NCBI GenBank assembly: GCA_022843265.1
Contig: JALHNZ010000032.1
Location: 1-38,835, forward strand
Length of the DNA stretch: 38,835 nt
Direction: 5' to 3'
Source of the DNA: Gemmatimonadaceae bacterium
GTDB taxonomy: Bacteria > Gemmatimonadota > Gemmatimonadetes > Gemmatimonadales > Gemmatimonadaceae
Shown piece by piece: positions 28,696 through 37,837 of this stretch; the stretch's first letter is position 1; the number at the start of each line of letters is the position of its first letter. The notes under the pieces are model-generated. The model saw only the letters and a program-made list of their open reading frames with translations, did no database searches and was not told where the DNA came from. Made by a program: the position numbers and the translations under genes.

Positions 28696-30314
28696 CCGCT
28701 CCTTCGCGCGACGTTGAGGCGGGCAGGGCGGCCGGCCTGGTCGGGGCCGGCATTCTGGTGAGCCGGTTGAGTGGATTCGTGCGCACGTGGTTTCTGGCGC
28801 GCTATCTCGGCGCCGGTGACGAACAGGATGCGTTCCAGACCGCGCTGCGCGTGCCGAATGCACTCAGAAATCTGCTTGGCGAGGGCACGCTTTCGGCGGC
28901 ATTTCTTCCCGTGTACAGCGGACTGCTTGCCCGCGCCGATGAACGCGGCGCTCGCACACTGGCCAACGCGTTGCTGGGCGTGCTGCTCGTGGCGGTGTCT
29001 GTGCTTACACTCGTTGGCATCGCGATTGCACCGTGGCTGACCGCGGTGTTGGCGGCAGGGTTCACCGGTGAAAAGGCGGAACTCACGACTCGGTTGATTC
29101 GGGTGCTGTTTCCGATGGCCGCGTTGATGGTGATTTCCGGCTGGTGTCTGGGAATACAAAACTCGCATCGGCGCTTCTTCATGTCGTACGCCAGTGCGGC
29201 GATGTGGAATGTTGCGCAGATTGTGCTGCTCGCCGGATGGGGTTCGCGAGCAGAATCGATGACACAACTCGCCTGGTGGCTCGCCTGGGCAACGCTCGTC
29301 GGTGCGTTGCTCCAGGTCGCCGTACAGCTCCCGGAGGTGTGGCGTCTGGCCGGCCCTATCAAGCCAACGTTGCCGCTGCAGAACGAATCGGTGCGCGCCG
29401 TGTTGCGCAATCTGACACCCGTCGTGGGTGCACTCGGTGTGGTGCAGCTGTCCGGATTTGCCGACGGATTTCTGGCGTCGTTTCTTGTCACCGGTTCCGT
29501 GTCCGCGCTGAGCTTTGCGAACATGATCATGTCGCTGCCGGTCGCATTGTTCGGGATCGCGGTCTCGGCGTCGTCGCTCCCGGAGCTGTCGCGCGAGGCC
29601 GATTTATCCACGACCACAGAAGGTGGCGGTGCCATGCGGCGTCTGAGCACAGCGCAGCGTGCGGCGGTACAGACACGCGTGCAGAACGGGCTGGCTCGCA
29701 TTCTGTTTTACGTCGTGCCAAGCGCTGTTGTGTTTATTGCGTTTGGTGATTTGGTGATTGGTGTCCTGCTGGTATCCGGAGAATTCGGAGCGGCGCAGCA
29801 GACGCTGGTCCACGCCACACTCGCCGCGTACGCGGTGGGACTGATTGGATTCTCTTCGAATCGGCTCATGGCGACCGTCTTTCATGCGATGCAGGACTAT
29901 CGCACGCCGCTTCGCTATTCGATGGTGAGTGTGGCGGTCTCGATCGTCACGGCGGCAGCGTTGGCGTACTACTTTCGCAGCAACAGGTTTGCCGTGGCGG
30001 GAATTGCGTTCGGTGCGGCGCTCGGATCCTGGGTAAACTTTGCCTTGCTCACCGCTCGAGTCCGTTCGGTATTTGGTTCGTTGCTCAGTCCTGAAACGCG
30101 TTCGGCTGTTCTACGCGTTGTTGCGTTGACGAGCGCCGCAACTGCACTGGCGTGGTTGCTGCGCGAGAGTTTGCCACCGCTGCATCGTTGGCTTCTGGCG
30201 GCAGTGGTGCTTGGCGTGTTCTCTCTCCTGTATCTGGTTTCCTCGTGGTGGCTTGGCTCAGCGGAAGCCGCCCGATGGCTGCGGCTGTCGCCACGGCGAC
30301 GTGTCGAGTCGTAA
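28692..30314 (+). CDS. murJ: Lipid II flippase MurJ
   Basis: MurJ moves lipid II across the inner membrane for peptidoglycan synthesis. The 540-residue protein is highly hydrophobic with about 14 predicted membrane segments. It starts with the family block GAGILVSRLSGFVRTWFLAR (about 18-37), followed by DAFQTALRVPNALRNLLGEG (about 46-65). GTG 28692 overlaps the bshC stop (GTGA). It ends 12 bases before uvrC. Confidence 0.95.
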   Translation: MTAPSRDVEAGRAAGLVGAGILVSRLSGFVRTWFLARYLGAGDEQDAFQTALRVPNALRNLLGEGTLSAAFLPVYSGLLARADERGARTLANALLGVLLVAVSVLTLVGIAIAPWLTAVLAAGFTGEKAELTTRLIRVLFPMAALMVISGWCLGIQNSHRRFFMSYASAAMWNVAQIVLLAGWGSRAESMTQLAWWLAWATLVGALLQVAVQLPEVWRLAGPIKPTLPLQNESVRAVLRNLTPVVGALGVVQLSGFADGFLASFLVTGSVSALSFANMIMSLPVALFGIAVSASSLPELSREADLSTTTEGGGAMRRLSTAQRAAVQTRVQNGLARILFYVVPSAVVFIAFGDLVIGVLLVSGEFGAAQQTLVHATLAAYAVGLIGFSSNRLMATVFHAMQDYRTPLRYSMVSVAVSIVTAAALAYYFRSNRFAVAGIAFGAALGSWVNFALLTARVRSVFGSLLSPETRSAVLRVVALTSAATALAWLLRESLPPLHRWLLAAVVLGVFSLLYLVSSWWLGSAEAARWLRLSPRRRVES

Positions 30315-30326
30315 GCGCGTGCCACG

Positions 30327-32255
30327 ATGAGCACCACCGAACGCATGCCGGAGGCCGTGGCCGCCAAGGTCCCACACCTGCCGGAATCACCGGGTGTGTA
30401 CCTCTGGAAAGATGCCATTGGTACGATCCTGTATGTCGGCAAGGCGAAGCGTTTGCGGTCGCGTGTGCGCAGCTATTTCGCGCAAGATCTGGTCAGTCCG
30501 CGGATCGTCGCCATGGTGCGTCGCGTGGCCGATGTCGAAACGCTTGTAGTGCCGACAGAAGCGCACGCGCTGATTCTTGAAGCCAACCTGATCAAGGAAT
30601 ACCGTCCGCGCTTTAATGTGGCGCTGCGCGATGACAAGTCGTATCCGTACATCAAGGTCACGGTAGCCGAGCCGTTTCCACGCGTGATGGTCACGCGGCG
30701 TTTGCTTGACGACGGCGCACGATACTTTGGTCCGTACACGGATGTGAGCGCCATGCGGCGTGCGCTGAACGTGGTCAAACGTTTGTTCACGGTCCGATCG
30801 TGTCACTACGATTTGCCACGTGAGACGCCGGAGCGACCGTGTCTGGACTACTTCATCAAGCGCTGCCACGCGCCGTGCATGGGCTGGCAGGAGGTCGCCT
30901 CGTATCGTGCGATGATTGATGACGTCGTGGCCTTTCTCGACGGACGCACGAACGATGTTGTCGCGCGCGTGCGCGAGCGCATGCTTGAGGCGTCGGAGAA
31001 GCTCGACTTCGAGACGGCGGCGGAACTTCGCGATGCATTGCTCAAGCTGGAGCGCATGGAGGAACCGACGGTCGTGGTGGATGTGGAAGGCGGTGACCGC
31101 GATGTGGTGGGCTTCGCGCGTGACGGTGAAGATGCCTGCGCGGTCGTGCTGCGGATTCGTGATGGCAAACTGCTGGCCAGAGAGCAGCGGTTGCTCGAGC
31201 ACGCGGAAGACATCGAAGACGGATTGGTGTTGTCGGCGTTCCTTCTGCAGTGGTATCGAACGGCGCCCGGGCGCTCACGCGACCTGCTGCTGCCGTTTTC
31301 GCTGCCGGAACAGGACATGGTGGAGAGCGCGCTTGATGGAACGGCGGTGCGCGTGCCGCAGCGCGGCCCTCGTCGTGCACTCGTGGATCTGGCGGATCAG
31401 AACGCGCGGCACCTGCTCGAAGAGTTCAAGCTCGCCGCGCTTGAAGCGGACGAACGGGCCTCCGATCCTGTGTACGAGTTGCAGCGCGAACTCGGCTTGC
31501 CCAAGCTGCCGCGCTCCCTCGCGTGCTTTGACATTTCGCACGCGCAGGGCACCGATACCGTGGCCTCGTGCGTGTGGTTCGAGAACGGCCGGCCCAAGCG
31601 CAGCGAGTACCGCAAGTTCATGATCAAGGACACCATTGGCATTGACGACTTCAAGTCCATGCACGAAGTGGTGCAGCGCTTCCTGCGTCGCCGTGTGGAT
31701 GAAGGCAAGCCGCTCCCGGATCTGGTTGTGATTGATGGCGGAAAAGGGCAGTTGAGTTCTGCGGTTGCGGCGCTGGATGAGCTCGGATTGTCACAACAGC
31801 CGATCGTCAGTCTCGCCAAGCGCGACGAGGAGATTTTTCAGCCCGGTCGGAGCGATGGTATTCGATTGCCCCGCCGTTCACCGGCGTTACGTATGCTGCA
31901 ACAGGCGCGCGACGAGGCGCACCGTTTTGCAATCACGTTTCAGCGCAGTAAGCGCGCCGCGCGTACGATTACGTCAGAGCTACTGCAAATTCCCGGTGTT
32001 GGTCCCAATCGCCGACGTGCGCTGCTGCATAAGTTCGGCAGCGTGCAAGGCGTGCGCGACGCATCACTGCGGGACATTGCGGAGGTGCCGGGATTTGGCG
32101 AGGCAATTGCTCGCAAAGTGCACCTCGCGCTCGGTGTTGCGGTGCAGGACCCGCTTCCCGCTCAGGAGTCCGTTACGCCTCCGGAACCTTCGGCGGCCCC
32201 GGAATCCTCTGTGTTTTCCGAACCAACCGACACTCCCCCAACAAACGACTCGTGA
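30327..32255 (+). CDS. uvrC: Excinuclease ABC subunit UvrC
   Basis: UvrC makes both incisions in nucleotide excision repair. The 642-residue product has a GIY-YIG nuclease domain (about 20-100; GVYLWKDAIGTILYVGKA), a UVR motif (about 220-245; LDFETAAELRDALLKLE), the RNase H-like nuclease domain (LACFDISHAQGTDTVAS, about 397-413) and tandem HhH motifs (about 550-600; IPGVGPNRRRALLHKFGS). A Pro/Glu/Ser-rich tail of about 35 residues is appended. It overlaps the next gene at GTGA. Confidence 0.96.
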   Translation: MSTTERMPEAVAAKVPHLPESPGVYLWKDAIGTILYVGKAKRLRSRVRSYFAQDLVSPRIVAMVRRVADVETLVVPTEAHALILEANLIKEYRPRFNVALRDDKSYPYIKVTVAEPFPRVMVTRRLLDDGARYFGPYTDVSAMRRALNVVKRLFTVRSCHYDLPRETPERPCLDYFIKRCHAPCMGWQEVASYRAMIDDVVAFLDGRTNDVVARVRERMLEASEKLDFETAAELRDALLKLERMEEPTVVVDVEGGDRDVVGFARDGEDACAVVLRIRDGKLLAREQRLLEHAEDIEDGLVLSAFLLQWYRTAPGRSRDLLLPFSLPEQDMVESALDGTAVRVPQRGPRRALVDLADQNARHLLEEFKLAALEADERASDPVYELQRELGLPKLPRSLACFDISHAQGTDTVASCVWFENGRPKRSEYRKFMIKDTIGIDDFKSMHEVVQRFLRRRVDEGKPLPDLVVIDGGKGQLSSAVAALDELGLSQQPIVSLAKRDEEIFQPGRSDGIRLPRRSPALRMLQQARDEAHRFAITFQRSKRAARTITSELLQIPGVGPNRRRALLHKFGSVQGVRDASLRDIAEVPGFGEAIARKVHLALGVAVQDPLPAQESVTPPEPSAAPESSVFSEPTDTPPTNDS

Positions 32256-33391
32256 CCTGGACTCTCTCATGTTCGGCATGCCACACTCCACGTGAGTCGC
32301 TCGATAATGCGACCACCTGTGCTGCGTGTGGTCAGCCACTGTTTGCGTCGTATGCGCCCGTGCCGCGTGACCACACGTTTCCCGCCCGCTGGGATATGTG
32401 GCGATACGCCGCGTGGCTTCCACTGCACGTTGGCGAAGCGCCGGTCACGCTCGGTGAAGGACTGACGCCGCTTATCGACGCGCCCGCTCTCGCGCAGAGC
32501 CTTGGGGTGCGACGGTTGCGCATCAAGGACGAATCACAGAATCCAACCGGCTCGTTCAAAGCGCGCGGCATGAGCGCCACGGTGACTCGCGCCAAAGGTG
32601 ACAAGGTGCCGGGGCTGGTCGTGCCAACGGCTGGCAACGCCGGAGCCGCGCTCGCCGCCTACGCCGCCGCGGCCGGAATTCCCGTGCGTGTGTTCGCGCC
32701 CAAAACCACACCGCGCCCTATCCTCGATACGATTGACGCCATGGGTGCACAGCTGGTGCGCATTGACGGGCATATCGGCGATGCGGGCAAAATGGCCGCA
32801 GCGTACGCGGCGGAATCGGGGTGGCGTCCGGTCGCCACGCTGCGCGAACCGTATCGCGTGGAAGGCATGAAAACGATGGGCTTCGAGCTCGCCGAACAGT
32901 GCGACTGGTCGCTGCCGGACGTGGTGGTGTACCCCACCGGCGGCGGTGAAGGCACCGTGGGAATCTGGAAGGCGATCAATGAACTCAAGAACAGTGGTTG
33001 GCTGGCTGAGCACACAAAACAGCCGCAGTATGTTGTGGCCCAGTCAGCCGGCTGTGCGCCCATTGCTCGAGCGTTTAATGCGGGCGCCGATCATGCCGAC
33101 CCGTGGATTGATCCGGAAACGTACGCCAGCGGGCTTCGTGTCCCGACGCCGTTGGGCGATCGCATACTGCTGCGCATTTTGCGCGAAACGCAGGGACACG
33201 CCGCCAGCGTGAGCGACGACACGATGCGCATCGCGACTCGGCAGCTGGCCGAGCACACCGGGATTGATGCGGCGCCGGAGGGTGGCTGCGCACTCGCCGT
33301 GCTTCGCGATCTGGTCAGCGCCGGCAAGGTTTCGCGTGATGCAGATGTTGTTGTGTTCAACACCGGCGTTGGTGCGTCGTACCGCTCGTGA
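32252..33391 (+). CDS. thrC: Threonine synthase-like PLP enzyme with N-terminal zinc ribbon
   Basis: Threonine synthase converts O-phosphohomoserine to threonine. The 379-residue product has a zinc ribbon (C7, C10, C23, C26) and a fold-type II PLP domain. The PLP lysine is in NPTGSFKARG (about 97-106), the phosphate loop in PTAGNAGAALAAY (about 125-137) and a glycine-rich YPTGGGEGTVG motif lies around 227-237. The zinc ribbon plus this length is the bacterial/archaeal threonine synthase form; other PLP lyases of this fold cannot be fully excluded. GTG 32252 overlaps the uvrC stop. Confidence 0.88.
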   Translation: MTWTLSCSACHTPRESLDNATTCAACGQPLFASYAPVPRDHTFPARWDMWRYAAWLPLHVGEAPVTLGEGLTPLIDAPALAQSLGVRRLRIKDESQNPTGSFKARGMSATVTRAKGDKVPGLVVPTAGNAGAALAAYAAAAGIPVRVFAPKTTPRPILDTIDAMGAQLVRIDGHIGDAGKMAAAYAAESGWRPVATLREPYRVEGMKTMGFELAEQCDWSLPDVVVYPTGGGEGTVGIWKAINELKNSGWLAEHTKQPQYVVAQSAGCAPIARAFNAGADHADPWIDPETYASGLRVPTPLGDRILLRILRETQGHAASVSDDTMRIATRQLAEHTGIDAAPEGGCALAVLRDLVSAGKVSRDADVVVFNTGVGASYRS

Positions 33392-33416
33392 CTTTCCAAA
33401 CCTTTCAGGAGCCAGC

Positions 33417-36329
33417 ATGCAGCAGGTGATCGATAGTCTCGCGCAACAACAGCGTCCATGGTCGTTCAAAGTGCGTCACGCTGCTCGCAACGCGGCGCTG
33501 AGCACGGCGCTCGTAGGAGCGCTGAGCGCGTGCTCGAAGGACGGCGCGATTGGTTCGTCTTCGAGCGGCGGTGTGGCTGGCAGCCCGACGGTGGCTGTTG
33601 AGTTCGAACGGTACGAACTCTCCAATGGACTTGATGTCATTCTGCACGTGGATCGGTCTGATCCGATCGCGGCCGTGGCCATGACATTTCATGTGGGCTC
33701 GGCGCGTGAGGTCGCGGGCAAAACCGGGTTCGCGCATCTGTTCGAACACCTGTTCTTTCTTGATTCGGAAAATCTTGGACCGGGCGGCCTCGACAAGCTG
33801 ATGACGCGCGTCGGTAGCTCAACCAACGGTTCCACCAGCAACGACCGCACCAACTATTTCGAAACCGTACCGATTGACGGTTTGCAGAAGGCGTTGTGGG
33901 CCGAAGCCGACAAACTCGGCTTCTTTATCAATACCGTCACTGAACCCGTTGTTGCGAAGGAAAAGCAGGTGGTCAAAAACGAAAAACGTCAGAGCGTCGA
34001 CAATCAGCCGTACGGGCACAACGATTACGTCATCGACAACGCGCTGTATCCGGAGGGGCATCCCTACAAGTGGCAGGTGATCGGATCCCTCGCCGATCTG
34101 GAGAGCGCCACGTTAGCCGACGTCAAGGAGTTCCACAGCCGCTGGTACGGACCAAACAATGCCACGCTCGTTGTGTCAGGCGACATCAATGTGGCTGAAA
34201 CCAAGGCGTGGATCGAGAAGTACTTCGGCGAAATTCCTTCGGCCACGATGCCGGCTGCGCCAACGCCCCCGACCGTTTCTCTGGCTGCGACACCGCGCCT
34301 CATGCACGAGGACAACCTCGCGCGCGTGCCGATGCTCACGCTCGCGTGGCCCACGGTGCCAGTGTACCACCCAGACCAATATGCGCTTGATGTGCTCGCG
34401 CAGCTGCTGACTGATGGCAAGTCCGCGCCGTTTTACAAAGTGCTGGTCGAAGAAGCAAAAGTCGCGCCCTCGGTGAATGCTGGTCAGTTCAACGGTGAAC
34501 TTGCTGGACGCTGGGATCTGAGCGTGCGCGCGTTTGCGGAGACGGATCTCGATAGCGTCGCGACAGCGATTGCCACGGCGTTCGCGCGATTCGAGCAGGA
34601 GGGCGTGATTGCCACTGAGCTGCAACGCGTCAAAGCGGGCTACGAACGCGCGTTCTACGCCTCCCTCTCGTCGGTGATTGGCAAAGCGTTTCAGTTGGCG
34701 CAGTACAACATCTTCGCCAAGGATCCGGGATTCGCTCAGGAAGATCTGCGTCGCACACTGGCCGTGTCCGAAGCCGATGTGAAACGCGTGTATGAGCAGT
34801 ACCTCAAGGGCAAGCATCATGTGATCACCAGCTTCGTGCCCAAGGGACAGCCGCAGTTGGCACTTGATGGATCCACGCGTGCGGCCGTTGTTGAAGAGCC
34901 GATCGTGATTGGTGCCGAAGCGGAGATCGGCGAAATCGAACGCGGTGCTGCGCGTACGGCGTCCAGCTTCGATCGATCCGTCGAGCCACCGTTCGGCACC
35001 TCGCCGTCGCTCAAGGCGCCCAACGTCTGGCGTACTGCACTCTCGAACGGATTGCCAGTCTTTGGCATCGAAGACCGTGAAGTCCCGCTCGTGCAGTTCG
35101 CGCTGTCAATGCGTGGCGGGCAACTGTACGAGTCGATGGATCGTGTGGGCGTCGCCAACCTGTTGGCGGAAAGCATGACGGCCGGCACCGCCAGGCGCAC
35201 GCCGGCCGAGCTTGAAAAAGCGATCGACATGCTCGGCGCTACGATCAACGTCTCGTCTGACGGACAGAACTTCACCGTACGCGGAAGCACGCTGGCGCGA
35301 AACTACGATTCCACGATGGCGATTGTGCAGGAAATCCTGCTCGAACCGCGTTTTGATTCGGCCGAGTTCGTGCTGTCGCAACAGCGCGTGGGCAATCAGC
35401 TGCGCCAGCTGGCGGCTAATCCGGTCGCCATCGCGGGCAACGTGTTTCGCCGGCAGCTGTACGACGGCCACATACTCGCGAAGAATTCCCTGGGCGACTT
35501 GAGCACGGTGGAGTCGATCACGCCTGCCGACTTGCGCGCCTACCACCAGACGGCGCTCAAGCCCACCGGCGCGGCGTTTCATGTCACGGGTGCGGTGTCG
35601 CAGGCGCAGGTGGAGTCGTCGCTTGCCGGTATCGCAAGCGGCTGGAGCGGCACCGCGCCGGCCATGCCCGCCGCACCCACGTGGAGCCCAGACAGGGCAG
35701 GGCTCTATTTCGTCGACGTGCCCAACGCCAGTCAGTCGGTGCTGCGCATAGGCTATCCAGCCCTCGCTGTGACCAACGACGAGTTCTATCCGGCCGTGGT
35801 GATGAACTTCCGCCTGGGCGGCGGCGGCTTCGCGTCGGAGCTCACGCAAGTGCTGCGGGAACAGCGCGGCTACACCTACGGCATCAACTCGTCGTTTAGC
35901 GGCTCGGATATTCCCGGCCCATTCCAGATTGGATCGTCGGTGCGCGCCAACGTGACGCTCGAGGCACTGCAGGCGATCAAACAAATCGTGGAGCGTCACG
36001 GCCCCGACTTCGACGCCGCTGATCTGGAGGAAACGAAGAGTTTCCTGCTCCGTTCCAATGCCGGCGCGTTTGAAACAGCGGGTGCCAAACTCGGATTGCT
36101 CAGCGATATGAGCGCGTTTGGATTCCCCGCCGACTACGTGCTGCGGCGCGAGCAGATTGTGCGCGATATGGACGTGCCGCGCATTCAGGCCCTGTCGCCG
36201 CGCTATCTCGATCCGTCGCGCATGATTTGGCTGGTCGTCGGTGACGCGCGAACACAGCTGCCGAGATTGCGAGCGCTCGGGCTGGGCGAGCCGATCCTTC
36301 TGGATCGGGATGGACAGCGGGTGCAGTAG
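33417..36329 (+). CDS. Fused M16 zinc peptidase, predicted lipoprotein
   Basis: A 970-residue pitrilysin-family (M16) metallopeptidase with both halves of the clamshell in one chain. The N-terminal half carries the inverted zinc motif HLFEH (107-111) and a downstream Glu in KNEKRQSVDNQPYG. The C-terminal half repeats the fold (from about residue 535) but has ANLLAESMTAG where the zinc motif would be, so it is the inactive partner. The N-terminus has a lipobox LSAC (Cys39) after RNAALSTALVGA, suggesting a lipid anchor; about 28 residues precede the hydrophobic core. ATG 33417 has the best Shine-Dalgarno in the window (AGGAG 33407-33411). Substrate unknown. Confidence 0.9.
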   Translation: MQQVIDSLAQQQRPWSFKVRHAARNAALSTALVGALSACSKDGAIGSSSSGGVAGSPTVAVEFERYELSNGLDVILHVDRSDPIAAVAMTFHVGSAREVAGKTGFAHLFEHLFFLDSENLGPGGLDKLMTRVGSSTNGSTSNDRTNYFETVPIDGLQKALWAEADKLGFFINTVTEPVVAKEKQVVKNEKRQSVDNQPYGHNDYVIDNALYPEGHPYKWQVIGSLADLESATLADVKEFHSRWYGPNNATLVVSGDINVAETKAWIEKYFGEIPSATMPAAPTPPTVSLAATPRLMHEDNLARVPMLTLAWPTVPVYHPDQYALDVLAQLLTDGKSAPFYKVLVEEAKVAPSVNAGQFNGELAGRWDLSVRAFAETDLDSVATAIATAFARFEQEGVIATELQRVKAGYERAFYASLSSVIGKAFQLAQYNIFAKDPGFAQEDLRRTLAVSEADVKRVYEQYLKGKHHVITSFVPKGQPQLALDGSTRAAVVEEPIVIGAEAEIGEIERGAARTASSFDRSVEPPFGTSPSLKAPNVWRTALSNGLPVFGIEDREVPLVQFALSMRGGQLYESMDRVGVANLLAESMTAGTARRTPAELEKAIDMLGATINVSSDGQNFTVRGSTLARNYDSTMAIVQEILLEPRFDSAEFVLSQQRVGNQLRQLAANPVAIAGNVFRRQLYDGHILAKNSLGDLSTVESITPADLRAYHQTALKPTGAAFHVTGAVSQAQVESSLAGIASGWSGTAPAMPAAPTWSPDRAGLYFVDVPNASQSVLRIGYPALAVTNDEFYPAVVMNFRLGGGGFASELTQVLREQRGYTYGINSSFSGSDIPGPFQIGSSVRANVTLEALQAIKQIVERHGPDFDAADLEETKSFLLRSNAGAFETAGAKLGLLSDMSAFGFPADYVLRREQIVRDMDVPRIQALSPRYLDPSRMIWLVVGDARTQLPRLRALGLGEPILLDRDGQRVQ

Positions 36330-36341
36330 GAGCAGGGACGA

Positions 36342-36387
36342 CGGGCAGTGTCACGCACATTCGAATCCACGTGCGGAGAGCTGCCCG
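36342..36387 (+). terminator. Candidate stem after the M16 gene
   Basis: CGGGCAG (36342-36348) pairs with CTGCCCG (36381-36387), and inside it CGCAC (36354-36358) with GTGCG (36371-36375). It lies 12 bases after the stop codon. There is no T-tract, so it may be a weak terminator, an mRNA-end stabiliser or part of the regulatory region that follows. Confidence 0.4.
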
Positions 36388-36414
36388 AAGTCCATGTTAT
36401 TGCTTGACTTCGGG
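36384..36414 (+). promoter_or_regulatory. 9-bp inverted repeat overlapping the -35 box (operator candidate)
   Basis: CCCGAAGTC (36384-36392) and GACTTCGGG (36406-36414) form a perfect inverted repeat with a 13-base spacer, about two helical turns between half-site centres. The right half covers most of the -35 hexamer. The left half shares bases with the stem at 36342-36387, so the two RNA folds exclude each other. A DNA operator is suggested by geometry only. Confidence 0.45.
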
Positions 36415-36432
36415 GCTATGACCTCGTAAACT
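36404..36432 (+). promoter_or_regulatory. Sigma70-type promoter for DUF512-der
   Basis: TTGACT (36404-36409) and TAAACT (36427-36432) are separated by exactly 17 bases. Five of six and four of six positions match the consensus. Transcription would start near 36439, at the base of the first leader hairpin. This is the best promoter match in the window. Confidence 0.62.
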
Positions 36433-36437
36433 TTCTC

Positions 36438-36516
36438 AGATAGGGCGCGGTGTGTTCGCGCCTATCTCGACCGGGGGCGGACCGCGATGCGGTCTCGGCC
36501 CCCGTTCTGTTCTGTC
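36438..36516 (+). promoter_or_regulatory. Double-hairpin 5' leader, possible attenuator
   Basis: Hairpin 1: 36438-36449 pairs with 36457-36467 (11 bp with one bulged G, 7-base loop). Hairpin 2: CGGGGGC (36472-36478) with GCCCCCG (36498-36504), enclosing GACCGC (36480-36485) / GCGGTC (36489-36494) around a GAT loop. Hairpin 2 is followed by a T-rich stretch (TTCTGTTCTGT), so it looks like an intrinsic terminator or attenuator inside the leader of the next gene. It could instead end transcripts from upstream. I recognise no known riboswitch. Confidence 0.5.
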
Positions 36517-36541
36517 ATCGTCTGCGCGGCGTCCTGTTCGT

Positions 36542-37837
36542 ATGGTTCGTGTCACCGCTGTCCAACCCGAAAGCATCGCCGACGCCATTGGCATCGAGCC
36601 CGGGACCGAACTGCTGGCCGTCAATGGTCGACCGTTGGAAGACTTCCTCGACTGGGAGTTTCTCACGGCCGACGATGCGTTTGTCATTGCGGCCCGTTTG
36701 CCCGACGGCACCGAAATCGAATACGACATTGAGCGCGATGCAGACGACGTGATGGGCGTGGTGCTCGCGCCTCCCACCGTGCGTCGATGCGCCAATCGCT
36801 GCGAGTTTTGCTTCATCGAAGGGCTGCCCAAAGGGCTACGCAAGCCGCTTTACATTCGCGACGATGACTACCGACTTTCGTTCGCGTATGGCAACTTCGC
36901 CACGCTGAGCAACGTCAAAGAAAAAGACATTCAGCGCATTCTCGAGTATCGGCTATCGCCATTGTATGTGTCAGTGCACGCCACGCCGTGGGAAGCGCGC
37001 AAGGTGCTGCTGAACAATCCGCGCGTGCCGAACATTGTGGAGCAGCTCACGCGTCTGGCCGATGGCGGCATCAGTTTCCATGGGCAGATGGTGATCGTGC
37101 CGGGCCTCAACGATGGCGCCGTGCTCGAAGAGTCCCTCCACGATCTCTACGAGCTCGGAGACGCCATGATGTCCGTGGCGATTGTGCCGGTGGGCGTGAC
37201 GCAGTTCTCGCATTTGTATACAGGCAAGTCCATGGATCCCGACGCGTCGGGCGCGCTGCTCGACCATGTGGATCGCTGGGCGGCAAAAGCGTTGGCCGAA
37301 CGGGGCGAACGGTGGGTGTACGGGTCAGACGAGTTGTACTTGCTGGCCGGACGCGAACTACCGGCGCCCGAGTTTTACGGCGAATTCCAGCAGATCGAAA
37401 ACGGTGTTGGTGCTGTCGCCTCGCTCAGGCAGCGCGTGGACCGTGGATTGTCGCAATTGCCGCGACTCGACGGTCGGCGCATTGGTGTGGTGACCGGCGT
37501 GTCCATGGCGCCGCTGATGCCTGAGTTGCTCGACAAGCTCACACTGCAGACCGGTGCATCGTTTGTGCTCATTCCGGTGGAGAACTCCCTGTTTGGCGCG
37601 ACCACCACGACCGCAGGGTTGCTGGTCGGCGCCGACATTCGCCGAGCGCTCGAGGGTCGACATGACCTCGATCTCGCTCTGATTCCGGCCGAGTGCATCA
37701 ACGACGACGGCCTCTTTCTTGACGACGAGCCGTTTGTGACCGTGCGTGAAAGTTTGCCTATGCCTGTTTTTCCTTCTTACGATTTTATAGATGCGCTGGT
37801 GCCGGAAGGCAGCTGTGCCTGGAGTCCCGCAGCATGA
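36542..37837 (+). CDS. PDZ / radical SAM / DUF512 protein
   Basis: The 431-residue protein has an N-terminal PDZ-like domain (about 1-60; AIGIEPGTELLAVNG), a cluster motif C83xxxC87xxC90 (CANRCEFC) of radical SAM type, and a C-terminal DUF512 domain with GVVTGVSMAPLMPELLDKL (about 319-337). Homologues of this architecture occur in Firmicutes and cyanobacteria, and in several Clostridia the gene also sits next to der. The function is unknown; the pairing with der suggests ribosome assembly or modification. I chose ATG 36542: the longer GTG 36452 lies in the loop of the leader hairpin and adds residues without homology. It overlaps der at ATGA. Confidence 0.88.
   Translation: MVRVTAVQPESIADAIGIEPGTELLAVNGRPLEDFLDWEFLTADDAFVIAARLPDGTEIEYDIERDADDVMGVVLAPPTVRRCANRCEFCFIEGLPKGLRKPLYIRDDDYRLSFAYGNFATLSNVKEKDIQRILEYRLSPLYVSVHATPWEARKVLLNNPRVPNIVEQLTRLADGGISFHGQMVIVPGLNDGAVLEESLHDLYELGDAMMSVAIVPVGVTQFSHLYTGKSMDPDASGALLDHVDRWAAKALAERGERWVYGSDELYLLAGRELPAPEFYGEFQQIENGVGAVASLRQRVDRGLSQLPRLDGRRIGVVTGVSMAPLMPELLDKLTLQTGASFVLIPVENSLFGATTTTAGLLVGADIRRALEGRHDLDLALIPAECINDDGLFLDDEPFVTVRESLPMPVFPSYDFIDALVPEGSCAWSPAA

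Noticed and set aside
36452-36541. N-terminal extension of the DUF512 protein from GTG 36452
   Set aside because: The codons fall in the leader hairpins and encode Gly/Arg/Ser-rich residues without homology. The PDZ-like domain begins right at ATG 36542.
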